From Flavobacteriales bacterium UBA5040 (lineage in GTDB: Bacteria; Bacteroidota; Bacteroidia; Flavobacteriales; Weeksellaceae): a stretch of 64,000 nt of DNA. This document shows positions 14,523-23,080 of this stretch, piece by piece (positions within the stretch are counted from its first letter, which is position 1; each line of letters starts with the position of its first letter). Under the pieces are notes generated by a model. That model did not search any database and was not told the DNA's origin. It was given only the letters and a program-made list of their open reading frames with translations. The translations under genes were made by a program, and so were the position numbers. The stretch spans positions 62,001 through 126,000 of the forward strand of contig DIBY01000018.1 of assembly GCA_002415135.1 (NCBI GenBank), read 5' to 3'.

Positions 14523-16907
14523 ATGAAATTTAGAATATCTCTTCTCTTAACAATCGTCTCGATCCTCATTTTTGCCCAAACCGGAAATTTGAATGTGAAT
14601 GTCTATGACGAATTCAGTAAGAAACCACTTTCTGCTGAAATAAAAGTATTGCCTTCGGGTTCTGCTTTTTTAGGGATTGGAAATATTTTCGTTTCCGAAT
14701 TACAGTCTGGCAACTACAGTTTAGAGATCACAGCTGACGGTTATGAAACTGGCTTTTTAAAAGATATTAATGTTGTTCCGAATCAAAATCTTACATTTTC
14801 AATTGGTTTAAATAAGATTGCGAAAAATATTGATGAAGTAATTATTACTAAAAAGCAATATAAAACCACTGCCGAAAGTCCGCTTTCTTTAAGAAATATT
14901 ACAAGCGAAGAAGTGCAGAAAAATGCTGGTTCGACCAGAGATGTTTCGAAAGCAATTTTAAGTTTTCCCGGCGTTGGAAGTACCGCGACCTTTAGAAATG
15001 ATTTATTTATTCGTGGTGGAAGTTCTGCGGAAAATAAATTTTATATCGACGGAATAGAAGTTCCGATTATCAATCATTTTCAAACACAAGGCGCTTCTGG
15101 TGGGCCGAGAGGAATTATTACCATCGATTTTATAAAAGATGTCGATTTTTATAGTGGAGCGTTTCCCGCTTCTAGAAATGGTGCTTTATCTTCTTTATTT
15201 GAATTTAATTTAAAGCAAGCCAGAAAGGATAAACTGGGTTACAAAGCGGTAATTGGTTTAGATGATATGCAGTTGATGGCTGATGGTCCACTTTCCAAAG
15301 ATCAATCCTGGACTGGACTTTTCAGTATTCGTAAATCTAATCTTCAACTATTATTTAAAGCAATTGGATTGCCTTTTCTGCCAAGTTACTACGATGGAAC
15401 TTTTAAAATTTCTAAGAAATACCAGTCTGGTGATGAATTATTTTTTCTTGGTTTGGGAGCAAAGGACAGTTTCAAATTTAATGAAAATGCAGATCCAACG
15501 CTGTCCAATTTAACCTTGATTGATCAGCTTCCCGTTTCTCCACAATGGAATTATACGGTTGGTGCTGGATATCGCCATTTAGCTGAAAATGGAAACTGGC
15601 TTCTGACCATGAGCAGAAATATGCTCGATAATCAAGCTTTAAAATATTATCGAAATATTGAAACACCTGAGAATTTATTGTATAACTACAAATCTCAGGA
15701 GAGCGAAAATAAAATACGATTTGACCGAAATTTCACTTGGTCAGATTATCAATTCAGTACGGGAACGAATATTAACTTTTCAAAATATTATAATAATTCG
15801 ACCATAAAAAACGTGACTCAAAATGCTATTAATTTTGATGATGTACTTTCAGAAATTAATGTTTTTCAATACGGTTTATATCTTCAAACTGCGAAGAAGT
15901 TTTTTAACGATCAGCTGCAGCTTTCTGCTGGGGTTCGTTTTGATGCAAGTGATTACAATGAGAATACTCAGAATCCTTTAGATCAGTTTTCACCAAGATT
16001 TTCCTTAAGCTATAAAATTAATCCAGAATTTTCTTTGAATTTTAATACAGGAATTTATTATCAATTGCCAGCTTACACCGCGCTTGGTTTTATGGAAAAT
16101 GGATTATTTAGCAATAAAGAAACTTTGAGTTATATTCGAAATTCACATCTGGTTGGAGGAGTAGAGTACAACGGAAAAAATAATCTTCGACTGACCGTTG
16201 AAGGCTATTATAAGAAGTATAAAAATTATCCTTTCTCTCTTCGTAATCAGATTTCTCTCGCAAATATAGGAGCTAATTTTGGCGTTGTTGGTAATGAACC
16301 TTTGGATTCCAGAGGCTTTGGCGAAACGTACGGAATTGAATTTTTAGCCCAAAAAAGAACAGTCAATAATTTCTACGGAATCGTAGCGTACACTTTTGGA
16401 TATTCAAAATTCTCGAACGCAGCTGGCAACTTATTGCCTTCAAGTTGGGATTCGCGACACATCGTCGCAGTTACGGCCGGAAAATATTTGAAGAGAAACT
16501 GGAATTTAGGAGCTCGATTTAGAATGCAATCAGGTTTGCCCGAAACGCCGTACGACTTACAGAGAAGTTCTTTGGTGAACATTTGGAATATTTCAAATGG
16601 TCCATTGCAGAATTTTGATTTATTAAACTCCACTCGAGGAAATCTTTCTCATCAATTGGATCTACGTGCGGAGAAGAAATGGATATTCAAAAAATGGCAA
16701 TTTACGGCATACATGGATATCGTCAACGCTTACGGTTCGAAAAGCCCAAGCAAACTACCAGTTGTGAATCTCCAGCGCGATGCGAACAACAATGGGATTA
16801 TTGGGAATCCAACAGCTCCAGAAAATCAGCAGTATTATTTGTTAGAAACTGGAGAAATCGACCGATCTACACCGATTCCGTATTTCGGATTTATATTTGA
16901 ATTTTAG
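14523..16907 (+). CDS. TonB-dependent outer-membrane receptor
   Basis: A 794-residue TonB-dependent transporter. Order of parts: signal peptide ending near ILIFAQ; a carboxypeptidase-regulatory-like beta-sandwich (about 20-100; LNVNVYDEFSKKPLSAEIKV); a plug domain with FPGVGSTATFRNDLFIRGG and FYIDGIEVPIINHFQ (about 110-220); and a large beta-barrel ending in an aromatic residue (IPYFGFIFEF), as required for outer-membrane insertion. No SusD-like partner is adjacent, so it is not a typical SusCD polysaccharide system. The substrate is unknown. The only riboswitch found nearby belongs to another gene, so B12 uptake should not be assumed. Confidence 0.92.
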   Translation: MKFRISLLLTIVSILIFAQTGNLNVNVYDEFSKKPLSAEIKVLPSGSAFLGIGNIFVSELQSGNYSLEITADGYETGFLKDINVVPNQNLTFSIGLNKIAKNIDEVIITKKQYKTTAESPLSLRNITSEEVQKNAGSTRDVSKAILSFPGVGSTATFRNDLFIRGGSSAENKFYIDGIEVPIINHFQTQGASGGPRGIITIDFIKDVDFYSGAFPASRNGALSSLFEFNLKQARKDKLGYKAVIGLDDMQLMADGPLSKDQSWTGLFSIRKSNLQLLFKAIGLPFLPSYYDGTFKISKKYQSGDELFFLGLGAKDSFKFNENADPTLSNLTLIDQLPVSPQWNYTVGAGYRHLAENGNWLLTMSRNMLDNQALKYYRNIETPENLLYNYKSQESENKIRFDRNFTWSDYQFSTGTNINFSKYYNNSTIKNVTQNAINFDDVLSEINVFQYGLYLQTAKKFFNDQLQLSAGVRFDASDYNENTQNPLDQFSPRFSLSYKINPEFSLNFNTGIYYQLPAYTALGFMENGLFSNKETLSYIRNSHLVGGVEYNGKNNLRLTVEGYYKKYKNYPFSLRNQISLANIGANFGVVGNEPLDSRGFGETYGIEFLAQKRTVNNFYGIVAYTFGYSKFSNAAGNLLPSSWDSRHIVAVTAGKYLKRNWNLGARFRMQSGLPETPYDLQRSSLVNIWNISNGPLQNFDLLNSTRGNLSHQLDLRAEKKWIFKKWQFTAYMDIVNAYGSKSPSKLPVVNLQRDANNNGIIGNPTAPENQQYYLLETGEIDRSTPIPYFGFIFEF

Positions 16908-16944
16908 CGATAGTGACAATTTCATTATATTTTTTTGTATTAGT

Positions 16945-16975
16945 GAGCACATTCTTCGGAATGTGTTCTTTTGTT
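16945..16975 (+). terminator. Terminator after the TonB-dependent receptor gene
   Basis: Stem GAGCACATTC / GAATGTGTTC capped by a TTCG tetraloop, then TTTTGTTTT. Confidence 0.85.
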
Positions 16976-17353
16976 TTAAGATCACAGGTTTCTAAGAAAA
17001 GCTCGTCTTTAAGACCAAAGAAAATAGAAGCTTTGGAAATCTCAGATATAAGCCTTAACTTCGTGAAATAGCTTATTAAAATGATTTTAACTCCTCTTTT
17101 TAAACGTAATAATTTAACCAAGGGAAAGTCATGTTTTTTATCTTATTTACACGACGATAATTTTCTGAAAAGTTCTAAAGAGTTCATTTAATTTGCCCTG
17201 TCGCGATTCAGGACAGGGTAGTTTATCCTAAAATTAAATACTCACCATTTCAATTTGAATACATTTTTACCAGTTATCAAACATCGTTTTTTGTTTGATC
17301 ATCTTGTCTGAATCTTATATGCGTATTCATCAATCAATTTTACTTATTACATT
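16976..17353. other. Intergenic region, 378 bases, two hairpins, no gene
   Basis: No convincing gene. It contains a GC-rich hairpin CCCTGTC / GACAGGG at 17196-17218 with no T tail, and an inverted repeat ATCAAAC / GTTTGAT at 17276-17299, about 55 bases upstream of the GreA/GreB-like start. The latter could be an operator or part of a leader structure. Confidence 0.5.
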
Positions 17354-17731
17354 ATGTCAGAAAATATAGTTTTAACTACCGGAATTTACGATTTGATCAA
17401 AGAACATTTAAGAAGAAGAAAAACAACGCTACAAGAAGAGCAAATTTTACTAGATCAGTTGAAAGGAGCTAAACAGGTGCGAAGAAAAGAATTACCAACA
17501 GATGTTGTAACCATTAATTGTGAGGTGAAAATAAAGGATGTTGCTACTAATGAAGAAGAGAAGTATCTTTTGGTTGATGCAAATCAAGAGAAAGTGAAGA
17601 AGGGAAAATATTCCATTTTATCGCCAATTGGTTTGGCAGTTGTTGGCAATAAAGTCGGCGATATTATTAGCTGGCCTTTTGCAGACGGCGAAAAGAAACT
17701 GGAGATTTTAGGAGTGGAACATCACAACTAA
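17354..17731 (+). CDS. GreA/GreB-family (Rnk-like) transcription factor, 125 aa
   Basis: The C-terminal half (about residues 50-125) is an FKBP-like GreA/GreB C-terminal domain: VTINCEVKIKDVATNEEEKY, then SILSPIGLAVVGNKVGD and a final strand KLEILGVEH. The N-terminal part is a short helical hairpin rather than the long coiled coil of true Gre factors. This resembles Rnk-type proteins that bind RNA polymerase in the secondary channel region. Whether it stimulates transcript cleavage is unclear, because the acidic tip of the coiled coil is not evident. Monocistronic, with a strong terminator after it. Confidence 0.8.
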   Translation: MSENIVLTTGIYDLIKEHLRRRKTTLQEEQILLDQLKGAKQVRRKELPTDVVTINCEVKIKDVATNEEEKYLLVDANQEKVKKGKYSILSPIGLAVVGNKVGDIISWPFADGEKKLEILGVEHHN

Positions 17732-17750
17732 ATTCCTTCTATTATTTAAA

Positions 17751-17778
17751 AGAAACTCTCCATTGGGGAGTTTCTTTT
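17751..17778 (+). terminator. Terminator after the GreA/GreB-like gene
   Basis: Stem AGAAACTCTCC / GGGGAGTTTCT with loop ATT, then TTTTG. Confidence 0.85.
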
Positions 17779-17971
17779 GTTTTAACGAACACTTAACCAA
17801 TCAGATAAATAAAAAATTAACAAACCAAAATCCTACTTTTGGTTTTATTTTTGATGAAGAGTATTGAATTTTCTTTTTAATCCTATTCAAAAACTTCCTG
17901 TTGTTTTAGATTTCTTAGAAATATTTAGAATTCTCTACGCCAATTTTTTAATTTAAAAAAGAAGAACGACG

Positions 17972-18397
17972 ATGAAAAAGTTAGAATTTTCAATCGAGAT
18001 TAAGGCTTCAAAAGAAAAAGTTTGGGATAGTCTTTGGAATGATCAAAATTACCGCAAATGGACCGCTCTTTTTCTTCCAGGGTCTTATTATGAAGGAGAA
18101 CTTAAGGAAAGCAGCGACGTTCGTTTTTTATCACCTGGTGGACATGGATTATTTGCAATGGTAGAAAAAGTAATTCCCTTTCAGTCGATGCACTTTTTAC
18201 ATTTTGGTTTGATAATCGACGGTATTTCTCAAGAGAAAACCTTTAAGGATGGAGCGATAGAACAGTACGATTTGTATGAAAATGAAAAAGGGACAAAATT
18301 AACCGTAACTTTAAAAACAGAGGAAGAATATAAAACTTATTTCAATAATAGTTTTCCCAGAGCGCTTGCTGTAGTTAAAGAAATTGCAGAAAATTAA
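17972..18397 (+). CDS. SRPBCC (START/AHSA1-like) domain protein, 141 aa
   Basis: Single helix-grip domain protein. The start KKLEFSIEIKASKEKVWDSL and the WNDQNYRKWTALF strand-helix region are typical of AHSA1/Bet v1-like proteins, which enclose a hydrophobic ligand pocket. No catalytic residues can be named and the ligand is unknown. It is cytoplasmic, with no signal peptide. Its stop codon overlaps by four bases with the stop of the S41 protease gene on the other strand. Confidence 0.82.
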   Translation: MKKLEFSIEIKASKEKVWDSLWNDQNYRKWTALFLPGSYYEGELKESSDVRFLSPGGHGLFAMVEKVIPFQSMHFLHFGLIIDGISQEKTFKDGAIEQYDLYENEKGTKLTVTLKTEEEYKTYFNNSFPRALAVVKEIAEN

Positions 18398-19938
18398 TCA
18401 CGCAATTTTTCTTTTTTAATTTCTTCCATAATCCATTCCAGCTGAATATCTTTTTTCTGTAAAACTTCTAGTAAAGTCGGAATAATTTCGTGATCAGGCA
18501 GAACGCCTTTTTTTGTTTCCGTGAATTCAATATTAGGTTGAACCAGCATTAAACCAATTGGTAGTTTCAGTTTTGAATGTGGTAATTTCTCGGTAGAATA
18601 TCTTCCCGCGACCGTTCCGTCATTTGTTCCGCCTGTTTCTTCACCAACCAGAAATGCCCTTTGGTCACCTTTTAATTTTGAGGCGATAATTGATGAAGCC
18701 GAGAAGCTGCTTCCATTGATTAACACATAGATCTTTCCATCGAAGTGATTTTTCTTTGGTTTTTTTAAAGAGAAAATTCCGTTGTTTTTTAAATAGAATT
18801 GATCATCTTTCTTTTTAACAGACAGTGCGGTTCCAATCAGATAAAGTGGATAAGTCACGGCCGCAATTGGCGTCGCTAAAGGTGGAATATCACTAAAATA
18901 ATTAGCATGAAACATGGAGGTTCGCGAAGTTACTTCCATATCCTTTATGAATTTAAAATCTTCTGATACAAAGTAGGAATAGAGATTGTTGATCTCCGCC
19001 AATGATCCACCAAGATTATCCCGAACATCCAGAATCAGATATTTTGCTGGTGATTTTTTAAGCAGGGCAAAACTTTGTTTGTAGAATTTACGGGAGTAGG
19101 TTCCAGAAAACGTTTTGATTTTCATATAAGCGATCGTAGAATCTTTCGTTGGAAACTGTAAGTCCCGGTTGAAACTTTTACTTACAATATTATAATCTTT
19201 GGTTTTCCCGGTTTCGCTTTTGGTTAGTTTTTTATTTTCCTGTTTGGTCTTTTCCTTTTCTTCCTTGGTAATTTTTTCTCGTTGAATATAAAAGGTTTTT
19301 ATTTCATTTTGATACTTTGCTTCTATTTTAACAGAATCTAAAATTCCGTATTCAGCTGTGAAAAATGAAGGCCATCTGCGAGCCATAGAATATCTTTGAA
19401 AGGTTGTGTTTTCGCCATCACTGTTGACGATTGGTTTGTATTTTTCGAGTAATTCAACAACAGGAATATCTTTAATCTTCAGAATTTCAGTTCCGATATT
19501 CATATTCGGAATCTTAGAAACATTATCTTTCACAAAGATTCTATTATTATCGATGGCAAAATTATAGCGGTTGAGTAAACCTTTTTGATTTTTAAGATGT
19601 TTGATTTCTTTCTTGGTTAATCGCTTGTCATAAGGCACTAACCGCAGATGACCTTCTTTAATGTTTGCGATAATGGGTGCGAGTTTCTGGTAAAATTCGT
19701 TGGGTTTTAAAGGAGTTTTAATCGATGTTTTTAAACTGTCGAATTGATGATTCAAATCTTCTTTAGAAATAAACCAGTACAATTTGGGATGCAATTCTTC
19801 TAATTTTTGCTGCGTAAAATCAATGTCTTTTCTCAAGTTTTCAACCGAGATTGGAATCTCTAATTTTTCATTGTGTCTTTTCACAGAAACACAGGAAACA
19901 ATTACGCTTACGAAAGAAAAAAGAAGTATTTTTTTCAA
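18394..19938 (-). CDS. S41-family (tail-specific) serine peptidase, lipoprotein
   Basis: A 514-residue envelope protease. The N-terminus is a lipoprotein signal (LLFSFVSVIVSC, Cys16). The S41 catalytic domain is in the C-terminal half: YLILDVRDNLGGSLAEINNL, the serine nucleophile Ser413 in INGSSFSASSIIASKL, and the ETGGTNDGT loop. The expected partner lysine would lie in the following helix. A PDZ-like segment (GTEILKIKDIPVVELLEKY) precedes it. Substrates are unknown; relatives trim C-termini of exported proteins. Its 3' end overlaps the SRPBCC gene. Confidence 0.88.
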   Translation of the reverse strand: MKKILLFSFVSVIVSCVSVKRHNEKLEIPISVENLRKDIDFTQQKLEELHPKLYWFISKEDLNHQFDSLKTSIKTPLKPNEFYQKLAPIIANIKEGHLRLVPYDKRLTKKEIKHLKNQKGLLNRYNFAIDNNRIFVKDNVSKIPNMNIGTEILKIKDIPVVELLEKYKPIVNSDGENTTFQRYSMARRWPSFFTAEYGILDSVKIEAKYQNEIKTFYIQREKITKEEKEKTKQENKKLTKSETGKTKDYNIVSKSFNRDLQFPTKDSTIAYMKIKTFSGTYSRKFYKQSFALLKKSPAKYLILDVRDNLGGSLAEINNLYSYFVSEDFKFIKDMEVTSRTSMFHANYFSDIPPLATPIAAVTYPLYLIGTALSVKKKDDQFYLKNNGIFSLKKPKKNHFDGKIYVLINGSSFSASSIIASKLKGDQRAFLVGEETGGTNDGTVAGRYSTEKLPHSKLKLPIGLMLVQPNIEFTETKKGVLPDHEIIPTLLEVLQKKDIQLEWIMEEIKKEKLRD

Positions 19939-19985
19939 GATAGAATTTTTGCTAAAAGTAAAATTTTAAAATTAAATCAACAAGC

Positions 19986-20016
19986 AAAAAAAACTTCCCA
20001 TTAATAATGAGAAGTT
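19986..20016 (-). terminator. Terminator after pncA
   Basis: On the minus strand ACTTCTCAT-TATTA-ATGGGAAGT is followed by a T run. It lies just past the pncA stop at 20039. Confidence 0.85.
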
Positions 20017-20038
20017 CAACTTTTTAAAATGAAACATG

Positions 20039-20644
20039 TTATCCTAAAACAGTTACTGTATTCTGAACCATTTCGTAGATCGCATTTTTACCGCTTTCTG
20101 GTTTCGTATTTACTGCACGGGTTCCGTTAAAATGAAGACAGGTTACGTAACCTAATTTCGCCGCATCTAAACACGTATATTTTACACAATAATCTAGAGC
20201 TAGACCAACAATTTCGAGTAATTGAATATCGTGGTATTTCAAGAAATCATCCAAACCGGTTTTTACAAAGTGGTTATTATCCTGAAATCCGCTGTAAGAA
20301 TCGAAATCAACATTGGTTCCTTTTTGAATAATATGAGTTACTTTATCTCTGTTCAGATCCTTATGAAATTCAGCACCGAAAGTACCCTGAACACAATGAT
20401 CTGGCCACATGTGTTGCGGGATTCCATTAAGAATAATATTATCTCCAACTTTCTTTCCGTTATTAGACGCGAAACTTTTATGATCAGCTGGATGCCAATC
20501 TTGGGTAAGGACTATTTGGTCGTATTCATTTTCTTCCATCAAGAGATTAACATACGGAATAACTTCGTTAGCACCAGGAACTGCAAGGGCTCCACCTTCG
20601 CAAAAATCGTTCTGTAGGTCAACTATAATCAGGGCTTTTTTCAT
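20039..20644 (-). CDS. pncA: Nicotinamidase (pyrazinamidase)
   Basis: Deaminates nicotinamide to nicotinate in NAD salvage. I start at 20644 (MKKALIIVDLQNDF, 201 aa): the in-frame upstream ATG at 20725 lies beyond a good promoter (20698-20726) and would add a basic leader foreign to the family. Catalytic triad: Asp9 in VDLQNDF, Lys108 in IIQKGTN and Cys153 in ALDYCVKYTC. The metal-binding segment DWHPADHKSFA (Asp49, His51, His55) is intact. It is monocistronic and divergent from the YfiT-like gene. Confidence 0.95.
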   Translation of the reverse strand: MKKALIIVDLQNDFCEGGALAVPGANEVIPYVNLLMEENEYDQIVLTQDWHPADHKSFASNNGKKVGDNIILNGIPQHMWPDHCVQGTFGAEFHKDLNRDKVTHIIQKGTNVDFDSYSGFQDNNHFVKTGLDDFLKYHDIQLLEIVGLALDYCVKYTCLDAAKLGYVTCLHFNGTRAVNTKPESGKNAIYEMVQNTVTVLG

Positions 20645-20697
20645 ATTCTTAAATTTTTCGGTTGGTTTCGAATTCAACTTATTTTGTAGTAAATTTA

Positions 20698-20726
20698 CAA
20701 AACTAAAACGCAAATGTTTAGCCAAA
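20698..20726 (-). promoter_or_regulatory. Promoter of pncA (TTTG-N17-TAGTTTTG)
   Basis: On the minus strand a -33 TTTG (20723-20726) and a -7 TAGTTTTG (20698-20705) are spaced by 17 bases, close to the Bacteroidetes sigma-A consensus. It lies about 54 bases upstream of the preferred pncA start. Confidence 0.6.
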
Positions 20727-20764
20727 TAAACCGATGCGCCAAATCGTCAAAATATATAAATTAA

Positions 20765-21301
20765 ATGGACAAATTAGAACATATTAAATATCCAATTGGT
20801 AAGTTTCAGGATCCAAAAAAGATTACGGATCAAGATATTGACAAGCATATTCAGACGCTGAAAGACTTTCCGAATAAATTAAAACACCTCGTAGGTAACT
20901 GGACTGATGAGCAGTTAGACAGTCAATACAGAGAAGGAAGCTGGACGATTCGTCAGTTGGTAAATCATTTGTCTGATAGTCACATGAATAGTTTTATCCG
21001 TTTTAAACTGGCTTTGACAGAAGATAATCCAACCGTAAAACCATGGGATCAGGTACAGTGGGCAGAGTTGCAGGATTCTTTTAATATGGATATTAAACCC
21101 GCTTTACAGATTCTAAAAGGTTTGCATAAAAGATGGGTTTTTGAATTGAGATCTTTAACCAACCGTGAATTCGAAAGCACTTTTTATCATCCAGAACAAC
21201 ACCGTAATATTACGTTGAGAGAAAGTCTTGCCTTTTACGCGTGGCATTGTGATCATCATATCGCACATATCGAAAATTTAAGATCCGAAAACAATTGGTA
21301 A
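20765..21301 (+). CDS. YfiT/DinB-superfamily thiol transferase-like protein (putative bacillithiol transferase)
   Basis: A 178-residue four-helix-bundle protein of the YfiT/BstA group. The start IKYPIGKFQDPKKITDQD, the REGSWTIRQLVNHLSDSH segment and the C-terminal WHCDHHIAHIENL supply the three metal-binding histidines of the family. Relatives in Firmicutes conjugate bacillithiol to electrophiles. ytxJ lies 41 bases downstream on the same strand, and the pairing supports a bacillithiol-related role. The biosynthesis genes bshA/B/C are not in this window. Confidence 0.87.
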   Translation: MDKLEHIKYPIGKFQDPKKITDQDIDKHIQTLKDFPNKLKHLVGNWTDEQLDSQYREGSWTIRQLVNHLSDSHMNSFIRFKLALTEDNPTVKPWDQVQWAELQDSFNMDIKPALQILKGLHKRWVFELRSLTNREFESTFYHPEQHRNITLRESLAFYAWHCDHHIAHIENLRSENNW

Positions 21302-21342
21302 GAAAATTGCCGAGAGTTTACCTAACCTAAAATAAATAAAGC

Positions 21343-21723
21343 ATGAGTTTTTTTAATAAAATATTTGGAAGTGATGAGCCAAAAGATCAAAATACATCAA
21401 CATCTTTCTGGAATATGATTGAATCAGAAGAGGATTTAGCACAAGCCGTGCAGAAATCATTTGAGAAAAAAGTGGTGATTTTTAAACATTCAACCAGATG
21501 TCATATTAGCAAAATGGTTTTAAAAAGTTTCGAAAACGAAGTCGCTCATTCTGATAAAGACGTCGTGTATTATTTTTTAGATCTAATCTCGCACCGACCA
21601 ATTTCAAATAAAATTGCCGACGATTTTGGAGTAACACACCAAAGTCCGCAAATGATTGTCTTAGAAAATGGTAAAGCGGTGAAAGATGCTTCCCATCAAA
21701 GTATTTCTGTTAATCAGATTTAA
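21343..21723 (+). CDS. ytxJ: Bacillithiol-system redox-active protein YtxJ
   Basis: A 126-residue thioredoxin-like protein with a monothiol active site: FKHSTRCHISKMVLKSFE, where Cys and His replace the usual CxxC. The middle of the fold (DVVYYFLDLISHRPISNKI) and the cis-proline region HQSPQMIVLENG match YtxJ. Proteins of this family are proposed to remove bacillithiol from mixed disulfides (monothiol bacilliredoxin-like). It lies between the YfiT-like gene and a Crp/Fnr regulator, all on one strand with gaps of 41 and 9 bases, so they are likely an operon. Confidence 0.92.
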   Translation: MSFFNKIFGSDEPKDQNTSTSFWNMIESEEDLAQAVQKSFEKKVVIFKHSTRCHISKMVLKSFENEVAHSDKDVVYYFLDLISHRPISNKIADDFGVTHQSPQMIVLENGKAVKDASHQSISVNQI

Positions 21724-21732
21724 ATCTTTAAA

Positions 21733-22332
21733 ATGGATTCCCTTCAAAATATTTCCAATTATTTATCAGAAGTTCTAGAGATTCCGAAAGAAGCCGTAGC
21801 GACTTGCGGAAATCTTTATACTTTAAAAAAAGTTACTAAAAATGAATTGCTTTTGAGCGAAGGCGAGATTTGCATGGATACTTTTTTTGTGGAAAAAGGT
21901 TTGCTTAGAATGTATTCGCTCGACCGAAACGGAAAAGAACACATCATTCAGTTCGCGCCGGAAAACTGGCTAATTTCAGATCGAAGTTCGCTGAATTTTA
22001 ATCAGAAATCAAAATATTATATTGAAGCTGTGGAAGATTCGGAGGTATTTCTATTGAGCAAAGATTTTTTCACCAGCATGGTGGAGAAATTTCCTCAGAC
22101 TGCCGAAAATAATGATATGCTTTTGCAGAAACACATCCGGAATTTACAGAATCGGGTGAATTCGCTTTTGGCCGACACAGCTGAAGAAAGATACATGACT
22201 TTCATTAAAATGTATCCTGAAATTTTACTTCGTGTTCCCCAATGGATGGTTGCTTCTTACCTTGGAATTACGCCCGAAAGTTTGAGTAGAGTTCGAAAAG
22301 AACTGGCGCGGAAAAATTTCGTACCCTCCTAA
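21733..22332 (+). CDS. Crp/Fnr-family transcriptional regulator
   Basis: A 199-residue regulator with an N-terminal cyclic-nucleotide-binding-type beta-roll (about residues 25-115; LLLSEGEICMDTFFVEKGLLRMY) and a C-terminal winged helix whose recognition helix lies in VASYLGITPESLSRVRKEL. There are no N-terminal cysteines for an Fe-S cluster, so it is not an Fnr oxygen sensor. The ligand is unknown. It is the last gene of the YfiT-ytxJ run (9-base gap) and might regulate those thiol genes or simply be co-transcribed. Confidence 0.9.
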   Translation: MDSLQNISNYLSEVLEIPKEAVATCGNLYTLKKVTKNELLLSEGEICMDTFFVEKGLLRMYSLDRNGKEHIIQFAPENWLISDRSSLNFNQKSKYYIEAVEDSEVFLLSKDFFTSMVEKFPQTAENNDMLLQKHIRNLQNRVNSLLADTAEERYMTFIKMYPEILLRVPQWMVASYLGITPESLSRVRKELARKNFVPS

Positions 22333-22361
22333 AAAAAGGAACTCAAGTTGAGTTCCTTTTT
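22331..22361. terminator. Bidirectional terminator between the Crp/Fnr gene and the lipoprotein gene
   Basis: Near-perfect palindrome AAAAAGGAACTCAA / TTGAGTTCCTTTTT between two convergent genes; it has A and T runs on both sides. Confidence 0.9.
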
Positions 22362-22362
22362 G

Positions 22363-22953
22363 CTATTTCATATTTTTTAGTTTCTCTAAAAGTTGATTTT
22401 GATCGGCAATCATTTTCTCCAGTTCTTCTAATTTTAGTGGATTCTGATTTTGATACTTTTCAATTTCAGGAAGTGTTTTTTTAATTTTGAAGAAATTATA
22501 ATAGTCATTAATCCTGCCATTATTGATTTCAAGATCTTTGATGACCATTTCTAGTTCCTTTTCCTTTCTGGTAAAATTATCTGAACTTTCTTTAATGAAA
22601 TTTTTCATTTCCTTCTTTAGAATAGAATCTTTAATCATCGCAATTTCACGATTTACTTCACCATAATATTCAGTTGGTTTAATAAGAAGTTCTTGCTTTT
22701 GAGAAATTAATTCATCAGAATTTTTTCTAATTAAATTAATCTCTTCATCAAGTGCTTGCAACACTTTGTCATCTTTAATCATTTCAAAATAAATGGCATC
22801 AATTAAGGAACTTCCTTTACTGTATCTCGAACCGGTTTTAGATTCAACGCTTGAGATAACATTGGAGTTCCCAGCTGCAATAACTGCATTTTCAGTTTTT
22901 TCTTTGCACGAAAATGATAAAAATAGAGTTGCGATGATTAGTAGATTCTTCAT
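22363..22953 (-). CDS. Hypothetical coiled-coil lipoprotein, 196 aa
   Basis: A lipoprotein signal (LLIIATLFLSFSC, Cys16) is followed by a short linker. From about residue 60 to the end there are almost continuous charged heptads (DEEINLIRKNSDELISQKQEL, cut here) that suggest two antiparallel coiled coils. No enzyme motif is present. It would be anchored in the envelope. I do not recognise a family. It lies downstream of rpoD on the same strand, but a terminator separates them. Confidence 0.72.
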   Translation of the reverse strand: MKNLLIIATLFLSFSCKEKTENAVIAAGNSNVISSVESKTGSRYSKGSSLIDAIYFEMIKDDKVLQALDEEINLIRKNSDELISQKQELLIKPTEYYGEVNREIAMIKDSILKKEMKNFIKESSDNFTRKEKELEMVIKDLEINNGRINDYYNFFKIKKTLPEIEKYQNQNPLKLEELEKMIADQNQLLEKLKNMK

Positions 22954-22997
22954 AATTTATATTTTAAAATAAGTGCGGTTTATTTCAGTATTGTTAC

Positions 22998-23027
22998 AAA
23001 AAAAAAGGAACTCTTTCGAATTCCTTT
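22998..23027 (-). terminator. Terminator after rpoD
   Basis: On the minus strand AAAGGAATTC-GAAA-GAGTTCCTTT is followed by a T run of about six, 53 bases past the rpoD stop. Confidence 0.85.
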
Positions 23028-23080
23028 AATTATTTCCAGGTAAAGTCCATCTCCTTGAGAGAAAGATTTAGGATAGGATA

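Noticed and set aside
14523..16907. The TonB-dependent receptor as a B12 transporter linked to the riboswitch
   Set aside because: The riboswitch points the other way and is 3.7 kb distant with several terminators between; no BtuB-specific feature is seen.
16891..17121. A 76-codon minus-strand frame after the TonB-dependent receptor gene
   Set aside because: It overlaps the receptor's 3' end and runs through the terminator hairpin; composition is not protein-like and no motif is seen.
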